DNA from: JAHEKO01 sp965212505
GTDB lineage: Bacteria > Acidobacteriota > Thermoanaerobaculia > Multivoradales > JAHEKO01
NCBI GenBank assembly: GCA_965212505.1
Contig: OZ243123.1
Location: 124,001-188,000, forward strand
Direction: 5' to 3'
Length of the DNA stretch: 64,000 bases
This document shows positions 25,256-33,410 of the stretch, in pieces. The position numbers and the translations under genes were made by a program. Below the pieces are notes generated by a model, which had not been told where the DNA came from, searched no databases, and worked only from the letters and a program-made list of their open reading frames with translations. Numbering within the stretch: position 1 is the stretch's first letter; the number at the start of each line of letters is the position of its first letter.

Positions 25256-26027
25256 GGCTCGTGACCGCCACTGCCGACGCTTCGAGGACGACCTGCTGCT
25301 GCTCTCGAGCGGCGAACTGGACGCCCTGGGTATCGAAGAGCTAGAGGCCCATCTTCGCTCGTGTGAGAGCTGCCGCGAGCTCTCGCACCTCAGTGCGAAA
25401 GCCGTCGAGGGCTATGCGACGTTGCCGACCGGTGACATCTCCGACGCCGACTGGCGGCGGATGCTGACTCGAGCCACCCGGTCGGAGGTCAGGCCCGCGG
25501 CGAGGCGGGAGCGGCGGGTCTGGCAGCAACTCGCGGCAGGTTTGCTTCTCTTCGTGCTCGGGGTCTGGAGTGGAAAGGCCGGCTTCACGAAGGACGCGGT
25601 GGATTCGAGTTTGGAGAGTCGCCTGGTTGCGCTCGAAACCCACGTGCTCGTGTCGCAACTGCGGCCGGCCTCGAGCTCTGAGCGCTTGGCGGCGCTCGAC
25701 AACCTGGTCGGCCGGCCGAGCCTTCCGCAGGAGGCGTGGTCGGCGCTTCTCCGCGCACTCGAGTCGGATCCTTCACCCAACGTACGGCTCGCGGTGGTCG
25801 ATGTGCTCCGGACTCTTCAGTCGCTCGACCCGGTCGTTGCGCAGCTGGCGGAGCTCCTTCCCCGGCAGGAGTCGGAGATCGTGGCGGCTGAGCTGGTGGA
25901 GCTTGCCGCCGAGCGTCGGCTGCACGAGCTGTCGCCGGCGTTGGATCGCCTCGTCCGAACGGCTGCGAGCGAACGACTGCGGAAGCTCTCCGAGTGGGCC
26001 CTGGCGGAGATGGGGAGCGACGTATGA
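25248..26027 (+). CDS. Zinc-finger anti-sigma factor with HEAT-like periplasmic part
   Basis: A 259-residue single-pass membrane protein, cognate regulator of the overlapping ECF sigma. An anti-sigma zinc-finger domain (zf-HC2) covers about 1-50 with the ligand motif H35-x3-C39-x2-C42 (EAHLRSCESC). A transmembrane helix lies at about 90-110 (LAAGLLLFVLGVWSGKAGF). The rest is helical and repetitive (SERLAALDNLVG, LRALESDPSPNVRLAVVDVL, ELVELAAERRLHELSPALDR), resembling HEAT repeats, an arrangement seen in anti-sigma proteins with a HEAT periplasmic domain. It presumably senses an envelope signal. The stop overlaps the next gene's ATG by 4 bp. Confidence 0.87.
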   Translation: MNEARDRHCRRFEDDLLLLSSGELDALGIEELEAHLRSCESCRELSHLSAKAVEGYATLPTGDISDADWRRMLTRATRSEVRPAARRERRVWQQLAAGLLLFVLGVWSGKAGFTKDAVDSSLESRLVALETHVLVSQLRPASSSERLAALDNLVGRPSLPQEAWSALLRALESDPSPNVRLAVVDVLRTLQSLDPVVAQLAELLPRQESEIVAAELVELAAERRLHELSPALDRLVRTAASERLRKLSEWALAEMGSDV

Positions 26028-26767
26028 GAGCTATAGGTGCCTGGCTCGCCCTGGCTCTCTTCGCGACCGCAGGCGGAGCGTCCGTGGGAGCCGAGTTTGT
26101 CGAGGGTGTCGAGCGGCCGTCGCTGGTCATCGAAGGCGGGCCGAGCAGCGTGGAGGTCACCGGTGTCGGGGGGCGCCGCGTCGACGCGCATCTGGAGCTG
26201 CCAGACGACTACGAGGCGCCGCGCCCGCTGCTCGAAGTGGAGACCTCGACAGATCGCGTCGTCGTTCGGCTCGAAGGTGTCCACGACCCGGGCGTTCGGC
26301 TGGTGGTGACCGTGCCCGATCGAATCGACCTGACAGTTCGTGCAGACAACGGTGGTCCGGTTCTCATCTCCGGCGTTCAGGGCGAGATCGAGGTCGCGAA
26401 CTCGAACTCCGGCGTCGAGCTGCGAGACGTAGGGGGCTCGGCGACCGTTGCGACTTCGAACGGACCAATCTTCGCAACCTTCTCCTGGGTTGAGCCCGAG
26501 CGTCCCATGTCGTTCATGACCAGCAACGGGACGATCGACGTCGAGTTCCCGGCCTCCCTGCGCGCCGACGTCTACCTCGAGACCGACAACGGCGAACTGG
26601 AGTCGGATTTCGAACTCCTCGACGACGGCAGACCGACCGAAGAGGTTCACCGCCGCGTCGGAGGACGGCTGAAGCGAGTTCGCGCAGGCGCGATCGGAGG
26701 GGGAGGTTCGCCCTTCCGTTTCCGGACCGACAACAGCTCGATCGCCCTCCGTCGATCGACACAATAA
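26024..26767 (+). CDS. Exported DUF4097-like beta-helix protein
   Basis: A 247-residue protein with a signal peptide (AIGAWLALALFATAGGASVG). The body is a regular beta structure with alternating short repeats, VTVPDRIDLTVRADNGGPVL, GVQGEIEVANSNSGVELRDV, ATVATSNGPIFATF and SFMTSNGTIDVEF, typical of DUF4097/putative adhesin proteins (right-handed beta-solenoid). These repeats often share operons with sigma/anti-sigma pairs, as here: its ATG overlaps the anti-sigma stop. It may be an output or part of envelope-stress sensing by that pair; this is inference. Confidence 0.85.
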   Translation: MRAIGAWLALALFATAGGASVGAEFVEGVERPSLVIEGGPSSVEVTGVGGRRVDAHLELPDDYEAPRPLLEVETSTDRVVVRLEGVHDPGVRLVVTVPDRIDLTVRADNGGPVLISGVQGEIEVANSNSGVELRDVGGSATVATSNGPIFATFSWVEPERPMSFMTSNGTIDVEFPASLRADVYLETDNGELESDFELLDDGRPTEEVHRRVGGRLKRVRAGAIGGGGSPFRFRTDNSSIALRRSTQ

Positions 26768-26837
26768 CGGGGCTGCACAGCCGTTCTCGGGTGTAGGGGC
26801 TCGATGGTCGGGACCCCTGTACCGGAGGACAGACCCG

Positions 26838-27986
26838 ATGCACACACTCGTCGTCACGCTGAGCCTTGCGACCCTGCTCCTAGGCGCCGAAGCCTCAGAG
26901 CCGGTGGAGCCGGCCCCCGCCCCCTCGTTTGCCGAGCATGTCGAGCGATTGATACCGCCCCTTCTGGAGAGCACCGGTGTTGCTGGCACTGCGGTGGGTC
27001 TGGTCGAGAGAGGTCGGGTGACCTGGTTGGGAGGGTTTGGAGCTGCGGATCGTGAACGCGGTCTTCCGGTTCGGTCTTCCACGGTCTTCAACGTCGGTTC
27101 GATCTCCAAGCCGGTGGCCGCGATGGGAATCATGCGGTTGGTCGAGGAGGGTCGGTTGACGCTGGATCGAGCCGTGAGTGAGCAGTCGAGCCGATGGAGC
27201 GCGCCTCCAGGTGGCGACGAGATCACGCCACGGATGCTGCTCAGTCACACTGCGGGGCTCTCGTTGTCCGCCGTGCCCGAACTAGATCCGCTCGGCCCAC
27301 TCCCCGGGCTCGCTTCCGAGGTGGCTTCTCAGGTCGAGCTGATCGGTGCACCCGGAGACGCCTTCTCCTACTCGGGTGGTGGCTACATGCTCCTGCAGCT
27401 TCTCCTCGAAGAGCGGGTTGGCCCGTTTGCCGACTACATGGCGACGGAGTTGTTCGCCCCGTTGGGGCTGACGAGCACCTCGTACCGCTGGCCCGCAGCG
27501 CTCCTCGCTGATGCCGCAACGCCCTACGACGAAGGTGTCGAGGTACCGCGTTACCGCTACGTGGGCCAAGCGGCGGCATCGCTCAACAGCAGCGTTCGTG
27601 ATCTGGCGCACCTCCTCGCCGCCACTCTCGGAGCGTCGACCCCGGTGAGCCGCACGAGCCTGGAGGCGATGCGGGCGCCCGCGACACACAGCGAGCAGAG
27701 GTACGGCTTGCGCTACGGCCTCGGCTTCGATCTCTGGCCGCTCGGTGAGGGGGACTGGCTCGCCGGGCATGCAGGTCAGAACACGGGCTGGGCCGCCGCC
27801 TTCTGGAGTCGTCCGTCCACCGGTGACGGGCTGGTGGTTCTGACCAACGACTCGGAGGGTCGATCACTGTGGAAGTGGGTCCACTGCGACTGGGTGTACT
27901 GGCTGAGTGGCGTCAGCTGGGGAGGCTACTGCTCGGGCCGCCCCGACGGTCTCCCGGCACCGCTCGAAGTTCGGGAACCGGCATAA
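26838..27986 (+). CDS. Exported serine hydrolase of the beta-lactamase class C / DD-peptidase fold
   Basis: A 382-residue protein with a short signal peptide (TLVVTLSLATLLLGAEA). The SxxK active-site motif is S88-I-S-K91 (NVGSISKPVAAMG), and the second motif is Y178-S-G in DAFSYSGGGYML. The third element is HAGQNTGW near residue 313, which replaces the usual KTG as in the EstB/PBP-like esterase branch. Family members include esterases, D-aminopeptidases and peptidases; a true beta-lactamase is not implied. ATG 26838 follows GGAGGACAGACCC. It lies 70 bp after the sigma/anti-sigma/adhesin operon and may or may not be part of it. Confidence 0.87.
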   Translation: MHTLVVTLSLATLLLGAEASEPVEPAPAPSFAEHVERLIPPLLESTGVAGTAVGLVERGRVTWLGGFGAADRERGLPVRSSTVFNVGSISKPVAAMGIMRLVEEGRLTLDRAVSEQSSRWSAPPGGDEITPRMLLSHTAGLSLSAVPELDPLGPLPGLASEVASQVELIGAPGDAFSYSGGGYMLLQLLLEERVGPFADYMATELFAPLGLTSTSYRWPAALLADAATPYDEGVEVPRYRYVGQAAASLNSSVRDLAHLLAATLGASTPVSRTSLEAMRAPATHSEQRYGLRYGLGFDLWPLGEGDWLAGHAGQNTGWAAAFWSRPSTGDGLVVLTNDSEGRSLWKWVHCDWVYWLSGVSWGGYCSGRPDGLPAPLEVREPA

Positions 27987-28010
27987 TGCCGGCATCCCAC
28001 GGGTGTCTGA

Positions 28011-29759
28011 TTGCTGACTCTCCTTTCGATCACGCCGATCGCTGTCGTGGCGCTGTTCCTCGTCGGACTGCGTTGGCCGGCGAGTCGCGCGATGCCGCTC
28101 TCCTACCTGACGGCCGCAGCCCTGGCGCTCTGGGTCTGGCGAGTGCCGGCCGTACAGGTCCTGGCGGCGAGCCTCAACGGTCTGCTGGTGGCGGCGGTTC
28201 TCCTCTACATCGTCTTCGGCGCGATTCTGCTGCTCAACACCCTGCGCGAGAGCGGTGGTCTGGCGACCATCCGGTCCGGTTTCACCGGCATCTCGCCCGA
28301 TCGCAGGGTCCAGGCGATCGTGGTGGCTTGGCTCTTCGGTTCGTTCATCGAGGGGGCGGCCGGGTTCGGAACACCCGCGGCAGTGGCGGTGCCGTTGCTC
28401 GTCGGGCTCGGCTTCCCGGCGCTCGCGGCGGTGATGTCGGGGATGATCATCCAGAGCACTCCGGTCTCGTTCGGAGCGGCAGGCACGCCGATTCTGGTCG
28501 GCGTCTCGAGCGGCCTGGCGACCGACTCCGCCATCGAGTCGTGGGCGACGACTCGAGGTTATGTCGAGTGGTTCGATCTGCTACTCGACGTCGGCTTCCG
28601 AGTGGCGCTTCTCCACACGCTCGCAGGAGCCGTCGTGCCGTTGATCCTGGTCGCGTTCTTGACCCGCTTCTTCGGCGCCGAGAGATCGTTCGCTCCAGGG
28701 CTTCGGGTCTGGCGCTTTGCACTCTTCTCCTCGTTCTCGATGACCGTCCCCTACCTGGTGGCGGCACGATGGCTCGGTCCTGAGTTCCCCTCGCTGCTCG
28801 GCGGTCTGGCCGGCCTCGCCATTGTGGTGACGGCGGCCAGACGAGGCCTGTTTCTGCCGGACGAGCCCTGGGATTTTGAGCCGCGCGACCTCTGGCTGCC
28901 CGGATGGAGCCCGCCGACGCTCGGTCGAAGCGCCGGCTCCGCGGCCGCGGCTCGACCGATGAGTCCGATGTTGGCCTGGCTGCCTTACGTGCTGGTCGCC
29001 GGCTTGCTGGTCGTGACGCGACTCCGGGCGTTTCCGGTGGGCGATTGGTTGCGGTCGATCAGAATCGAGTGGACGGAAATCCTCGGTACCGGTATTTCGA
29101 ACTCTGTTCAGCCTTTCTACCTACCCGGCACGATCTTCGTCGTCGTGTCTCTCGTCACCTGGCTGGCACACCGGCTCGCTGCGACAGACTATGCACGCGC
29201 GTGGAGGACGTCGCTGACTACGGCGGCCCGCGCCTCGGTGGCCCTCGTCTTCACCGTGCCGATGGTGCAGGTGTTCATTCACAGTGGCGGCGGAGATGCC
29301 GGCTTCGACTCGATGCCGATGACCCTCGCCGGCGGGGTCGCGTCGGTCGCCGGCTCCGCCTGGCCGCTCATCGCTCCGCTGATCGGTGGGTTGGGGGCCT
29401 TCGTCGCCGGCAGCAACACGGTCAGCAACATGATGTTCTCGCTGTTCCAGTTCGATGTCGGCCAACGGATCGGCGTTGACCCGGTGTGGGTGGTCGCCCT
29501 GCAGGCGGTGGGCGGGGCAGCCGGCAACATGATCTGCGTGCACAATGTGGTTGCCGCTTCGGCGGTGGTCGGACTCCTCGGGCGTGAGGGCGTTGTGATT
29601 CGCCTGACAGTGGTTCCGTTTCTCTACTACGCTCTCTTCACGGGCGCGGTCGGCTACGCCATCGTCTGGTCGGTGACCCGAGGGGTTCTCAATCTCGGCA
29701 CCTTCGTCGCGGTGGCGATCGCAGCGGGCGGCGCCATCTGGTGGAGACGATCCGGCTAA
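28011..29759 (+). CDS. L-lactate permease family transporter (LctP/LldP-like)
   Basis: A 582-residue inner-membrane transporter of the lactate permease family, which imports L- or D-lactate and glycolate with protons. The signature sequences are clear: FIEGAAGFGTPAAVAVPLLV, QSTPVSFGAAGTPILVG, GGLGAFVAGSNTVSNMMFSL and VGGAAGNMICVHNVVAASAV. About 12-14 hydrophobic segments are present and length is normal. The start is TTG at 28011 just after an in-frame stop; the next ATG (codon 28) would remove the first helix. It heads a run of plus-strand genes (HisN-like and SRPBCC proteins), 12 bp apart. A YdiJ-like 2-hydroxyacid dehydrogenase 3.6 kb downstream would be a fitting partner. Confidence 0.93.
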   Translation: MLTLLSITPIAVVALFLVGLRWPASRAMPLSYLTAAALALWVWRVPAVQVLAASLNGLLVAAVLLYIVFGAILLLNTLRESGGLATIRSGFTGISPDRRVQAIVVAWLFGSFIEGAAGFGTPAAVAVPLLVGLGFPALAAVMSGMIIQSTPVSFGAAGTPILVGVSSGLATDSAIESWATTRGYVEWFDLLLDVGFRVALLHTLAGAVVPLILVAFLTRFFGAERSFAPGLRVWRFALFSSFSMTVPYLVAARWLGPEFPSLLGGLAGLAIVVTAARRGLFLPDEPWDFEPRDLWLPGWSPPTLGRSAGSAAAARPMSPMLAWLPYVLVAGLLVVTRLRAFPVGDWLRSIRIEWTEILGTGISNSVQPFYLPGTIFVVVSLVTWLAHRLAATDYARAWRTSLTTAARASVALVFTVPMVQVFIHSGGGDAGFDSMPMTLAGGVASVAGSAWPLIAPLIGGLGAFVAGSNTVSNMMFSLFQFDVGQRIGVDPVWVVALQAVGGAAGNMICVHNVVAASAVVGLLGREGVVIRLTVVPFLYYALFTGAVGYAIVWSVTRGVLNLGTFVAVAIAAGGAIWWRRSG

Positions 29760-29771
29760 GGAGACATCAAG

Positions 29772-30557
29772 ATGGGTCCTGAAGAACTGAAGGAGATTCT
29801 CGAGTTTGCGGTCGACGCCACCAAGGAGGCGGGTCGACTGACCCTCGGCTACTTCCAGAACGATCCCGACGTCGAGCTCAAGGCCGACGATTCACCGGTG
29901 ACTGCGGCCGATCGTGGCGCCGAAGAGCTGCTACGCGCGCGCATCGAGAAGGCGATGCCGAGCCACGGCATTCTCGGTGAGGAGTTCGGTGAGACCAAAG
30001 GTAGCGAGCCGGCGCGTTGGATTCTCGATCCGATCGACGGCACGTTCTCGTTCGTCTGTGGCGTGCCGCTTTACACCAACCTGGTGGGTTTGGAGTGGCA
30101 GGGCGAGATGGTCCTGGGCGTCATCAACGCACCGGCGCTCGGTGAGATCGTCTACGGTGCGCGCGGTCTCGGGGCGCGCTGGAACGACGGGCCGGCCGAG
30201 GTGTCGAAGGTTGCCGAGCTCTCCGAAGCGCGTCTCTCCGCCACCAGTACCGAGCTGCTGGCGAGATTTGGGCGGGAGCGGCACTACCAGCGCCTGCGTG
30301 ATCGCTGCAAGACCGACCGGGGTTGGGCAGACGCCTATGGCTTCCTGCTTCTCGCCACCGGTCGCGTCGACGTCGTGGTCGAGCCGATCATGAACATCTG
30401 GGACAACGCGGCACCCTGCGCCGTGGTGACGGCGGCGGGGGGCACGTTCACCGATTGGAAGGGGACGTCCACTCATCTCGCGCCGGAGGCGCTGGCGACC
30501 AACGGGCCGATCTTGAGTGACGTCGTCGACGTGTTCGAAGCGGAGGAGAGGGGATGA
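29772..30557 (+). CDS. Inositol monophosphatase family phosphatase (HisN-like)
   Basis: A 261-residue cytoplasmic metal-dependent phosphatase. Family motifs present: GILGEEFGETKG (first metal-binding Glu pair), ILDPIDGTFSFVCGVP (DPxDGT motif) near residues 84-99, and WDNAAPCAVVTAAGGTFTDW near 210. The C-terminal motif places the final metal Asp in WDN. Sequence style is closest to histidinol-phosphatase-type (HisN) members, but inositol-phosphatase, CysQ-like or other sugar-phosphatase activity cannot be separated. AAGGAG lies ten bases before ATG 29772. The stop overlaps the ATG of the SRPBCC gene by 4 bp. Confidence 0.9.
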   Translation: MGPEELKEILEFAVDATKEAGRLTLGYFQNDPDVELKADDSPVTAADRGAEELLRARIEKAMPSHGILGEEFGETKGSEPARWILDPIDGTFSFVCGVPLYTNLVGLEWQGEMVLGVINAPALGEIVYGARGLGARWNDGPAEVSKVAELSEARLSATSTELLARFGRERHYQRLRDRCKTDRGWADAYGFLLLATGRVDVVVEPIMNIWDNAAPCAVVTAAGGTFTDWKGTSTHLAPEALATNGPILSDVVDVFEAEERG

Positions 30558-31012
30558 AGCCGTACACGGTAGCCGTGGACATCGATCTGCCTCGTGAGCG
30601 AGTGCTCGAACTGTTCGACGATCCCGGCAACATGCCCAAGTGGCAGACGGGCCTGGTGAGCTTCGAGCCGCTCAGCGGCGACCCGGGGCAGCCCGGAGCC
30701 AAGTCGAAGTTGATCTACGAGAACGGCTCCAAGCGCTTCGAGTTGGTCGAGACGGTGGTCGAGCGGAACCTTCCCGACGAGTTCAACGGCTACTACGAGT
30801 GGCCGGGCGGCCGGAACACCTTGGCCAACCGCTTCATCGAGCTCGAGTCCGAGCGGACGCGTTGGGAGAGCTCGTGCTCGTACGAGTTCTCCGGCCTCCT
30901 GATGAGGGTCATGGCGACGATCATGCCCGGCTACTTCAGAAAGCAGAACCAGATCTTCATGGACAACTTCAAGGCGTTCTGCGAAGAGGGGCGCGACATC
31001 CGCGACGGCTAG
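30554..31012 (+). CDS. SRPBCC (START-like) family protein
   Basis: A 152-residue helix-grip protein of the SRPBCC superfamily, starting KPYTVAVDIDLPRERVLELF then DDPGNMPKWQTGLVSFEPL, the typical beta-hairpin and helix of a polyketide-cyclase-like ligand-binding fold. The long C-terminal helix (GYFRKQNQIFMDNFKAFCEE) closes the cavity. Members bind hydrophobic ligands; the specific ligand cannot be inferred. It is translationally coupled to the phosphatase (ATGA overlap at 30554) and its 3' end overlaps the convergent acyl-CoA dehydrogenase by 4 bp. Confidence 0.88.
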   Translation: MKPYTVAVDIDLPRERVLELFDDPGNMPKWQTGLVSFEPLSGDPGQPGAKSKLIYENGSKRFELVETVVERNLPDEFNGYYEWPGGRNTLANRFIELESERTRWESSCSYEFSGLLMRVMATIMPGYFRKQNQIFMDNFKAFCEEGRDIRDG

Positions 31013-32202
31013 GCGTCGCGGCTTTTCAGGATGCGCTTGGCCAGCGAGAGTTTGTGGACCTCGTCGGGCCCGTCGTAGATCCGCGCGGCACGCTCCTCGC
31101 GGTAGTAGAACGCGAGCAGGGTGTCATCGGTCATGCCGAGGGCGCCGTGGGACTGGAGGGCGCGGTCGACGACCCGCTGCAGGGTGTTGGCGACCAGAAA
31201 CTTGATCGCCGAGATGTCCTGCGCAGCGGCCTTCCATCCGCCCTCGTCGATCCTCCAGGCGGTTTGGAGCGTCAGGGCGCGGGCCGCTTCGATCTCGGCG
31301 TGCGATTCGGCGATCCAACTTTGCACGATCTCTTTGTCGGCCAGTTTCTGGCCGGGACCGATGGTGCGTGACCGAGCGTGGTCGATCATCAGATCGAGCG
31401 ATCGGCGGCAGATGCCGAGCCAGCGCATGCAATGGTGAATACGGCCCGGTCCGAGTCGTTCCTGGGCGATCGCGAAACCTCGTCCGGCCACTCCGAGCAG
31501 GTTGGCGTGCGGCACCCGACAGTCTTCGTAGTCGATCTCAGCGTGACTGAAGTAGTCCTCGCCGGGGTGGCCCATGACCGGAATGTTGCGCACCAACCGG
31601 AAGCCGGGTGTATCGGTCGGCACCAGGATCATGCTCGCTCGCTCGTGGGGTTTGGCGTCGGGGTCGGTCACCGCCATCACGATGGCGAACGCCGAGCCGT
31701 CGGCGGCGGTGGTGTACCACTTGCGCCCGTTGATCACCCACTGATCGTTCTCGGCGGTCGCGGTGGTGCCGAGCATGGTCGGATTGGAGCCGGGGAGCTC
31801 CGGTTCGGTCATGGAGAAGCAGCTTCGGATGCGGCCTTCGACGAGCGGCATCAACCAGCGCTCCTTCTGCTCCTCCGTGCCGTGTCGATGGAGCACCTCG
31901 ACATTGCCGGCGTCCGGTGCGTGCATGCCGAAGACGTAGTGTCCGATCGGCGTCCGCCCGACCGCTTCAGATAGAAGACCTAGGTCGACCAGGCCGAGGC
32001 CGAGGCCGCCGAGTTCGCGCGGGTGCCCGGGAGCCCACAGGTCCAGGGCTCGCACCTTTTCGCGTTTCGCTTCGAGGTCCCCGACGAGATCGGTGAAGGG
32101 GCGGCTGAGGAACTTCGGCTCGAGCGGGAGCAGTTCATCGGAGACAAATCGATCGATCGTGTCGAGCAGCGCGCGGGTGCGGTCTCCGATGTCAAAGTCC
32201 AT
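31009..32202 (-). CDS. Acyl-CoA dehydrogenase, ACAD10/11-like
   Basis: A 397-residue FAD flavoenzyme that oxidises an acyl-CoA at the alpha-beta position. Typical core sequences are CFSMTEPELPGSNPTMLGTT (FAD/substrate loop), WVINGRKWYTTAAD and QSHGALGMTDDTLLAFYYRE. The C-terminal element IYDGPDEVHKLSLAKRIL matches the DGPDEVH signature of the ACAD10/ACAD11 clade, whose human members handle 4-hydroxyacyl-CoAs together with an attached kinase domain. Here the kinase is separate: the APH-type gene starts 109 bp away, divergently. ATG 32202 begins the conserved N-terminal helix; a longer open frame to 32313 would overlap the divergent promoter region. Confidence 0.92.
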   Translation of the reverse strand: MDFDIGDRTRALLDTIDRFVSDELLPLEPKFLSRPFTDLVGDLEAKREKVRALDLWAPGHPRELGGLGLGLVDLGLLSEAVGRTPIGHYVFGMHAPDAGNVEVLHRHGTEEQKERWLMPLVEGRIRSCFSMTEPELPGSNPTMLGTTATAENDQWVINGRKWYTTAADGSAFAIVMAVTDPDAKPHERASMILVPTDTPGFRLVRNIPVMGHPGEDYFSHAEIDYEDCRVPHANLLGVAGRGFAIAQERLGPGRIHHCMRWLGICRRSLDLMIDHARSRTIGPGQKLADKEIVQSWIAESHAEIEAARALTLQTAWRIDEGGWKAAAQDISAIKFLVANTLQRVVDRALQSHGALGMTDDTLLAFYYREERAARIYDGPDEVHKLSLAKRILKSRDA

Positions 32203-32311
32203 GAGATCTCGAAGGATACTGAACGCTCGGCAGAGCCGGCATTTCTCTCGACTCGGCACCCGGTCGGTCGGCGGGGTAACCTGTCGGCTCACCGAAGCGA
32301 AATGGCTGTTC

Positions 32312-33400
32312 ATGACTAGGCTTCCCGAGGATCGCGCGGTCGGCGTTCGACCCGGTGAGGAGCTCGATCGCGACGCGTTGGCGGCCTATCTCGAGCACGC
32401 ACTCGGGGAGCGTGGCGGAGAGCTCGAGATCGAACAGTTCCCCGGGGGCTATTCGAATCTCACCTACCTGATCCGGTTGGGTGGACGAGAGTGGGTGCTT
32501 CGTCGGCCGCCTTTCGGCTCACAGGTGCGTTCCGCTCACGACATGGGGCGGGAGTATCGTGTGCTGTCGGCGCTGTCGAAGGTCTACCCGAAGGCGCCCC
32601 GTCCTCTAGCGCACTGTGACGATACCGAGGTTCTCGGTGCCCCGTTCTATCTGATGGAGCGGGTCTCCGGCGTGATCCTGCGACCCCGCCAGGCGCCCGA
32701 GGCGTATCCCGGCGCGTCCACCATGGCGAGCGTGGCAGGCGCGCTCGTGGAGACGCTGGTCGAGTTGCATGCCGTCGACTATCGGGCTGTGGGTCTCGGC
32801 GACCTCGGCAGACCGGAGGGCTACGTCGAGCGACAGGTCGAGGGGTGGGCCAAGCGGTATCACCACGCCCGGACGGACGAGCATCGCGAGCTCGAACGAG
32901 TGGCGGAGTGGCTCGCCGAACGGCTGCCGGCAGCGTCGGCGGCGACCCTGATCCACAACGACTTCAAATACGACAATCTGGTGCTCGACCCGGACAATCT
33001 GGGCTGCGTCGTGGCGGTGCTCGATTGGGAGATGGCAACCCTGGGCGATCCGTTGATGGACCTCGGCACAATGCTCGGTTACTGGGTCGACGCCGACGAT
33101 CCGCCACAGATTCGAGCCCTCGAGCTGAGCCCGACAACCGTTCCCGGGAACCCGACGCGAGCCGAGGTTGCCTCTCGTTACGCCCAGGAGAGCGGCCGAG
33201 ATCTTGGCGAGCTGGTCTTCTACTACGCCTTCGGCCTCTTCAAGATCGCCGTGATCATTCAGCAGATCTACTATCGATTCCGCGCCGGACACACGCAGGA
33301 CCCACGGTTTGCCCGCCTCGACGAGGGGGTCGAGGCGTGCGGATTGATGGCGGAGCAAGCGATTCGCCTCGGCCGTGTCGAGCGGCTGTTCGAGAACTAG
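32312..33400 (+). CDS. APH-type phosphotransferase (ACAD10/11 kinase-domain / LvaA-like)
   Basis: A 362-residue aminoglycoside-phosphotransferase-fold kinase. The glycine-containing opening FPGGYSNLTYLIRLGGREWV and Lys/Arg-rich RRPPFGS match the N-terminal domain of human ACAD10/11 and bacterial LvaA. The Brenner motif IHNDFKYDNLVLD (catalytic Asp, metal-binding Asn) lies near residue 215, and the DFG-equivalent VLDWEMATLGDPLMDLG near 240. In LvaA and ACAD10/11 this kinase phosphorylates the 4-hydroxyl group of 4-hydroxyacyl-CoA. Aminoglycoside resistance is unlikely given this subfamily. ATG 32312 is chosen at the conserved start. It is divergent from the acyl-CoA dehydrogenase and 10 bp upstream of the FAD oxidoreductase. 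Confidence 0.9.
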   Translation: MTRLPEDRAVGVRPGEELDRDALAAYLEHALGERGGELEIEQFPGGYSNLTYLIRLGGREWVLRRPPFGSQVRSAHDMGREYRVLSALSKVYPKAPRPLAHCDDTEVLGAPFYLMERVSGVILRPRQAPEAYPGASTMASVAGALVETLVELHAVDYRAVGLGDLGRPEGYVERQVEGWAKRYHHARTDEHRELERVAEWLAERLPAASAATLIHNDFKYDNLVLDPDNLGCVVAVLDWEMATLGDPLMDLGTMLGYWVDADDPPQIRALELSPTTVPGNPTRAEVASRYAQESGRDLGELVFYYAFGLFKIAVIIQQIYYRFRAGHTQDPRFARLDEGVEACGLMAEQAIRLGRVERLFEN

Positions 33401-33410
33401 AGACGCTGGA

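Noticed and set aside
32203..32311. TetR-like operator CGGTCGGTCGG between the acyl-CoA dehydrogenase and kinase
   Set aside because: It is a GC-rich direct repeat with no clear dyad, and no regulator gene is adjacent.
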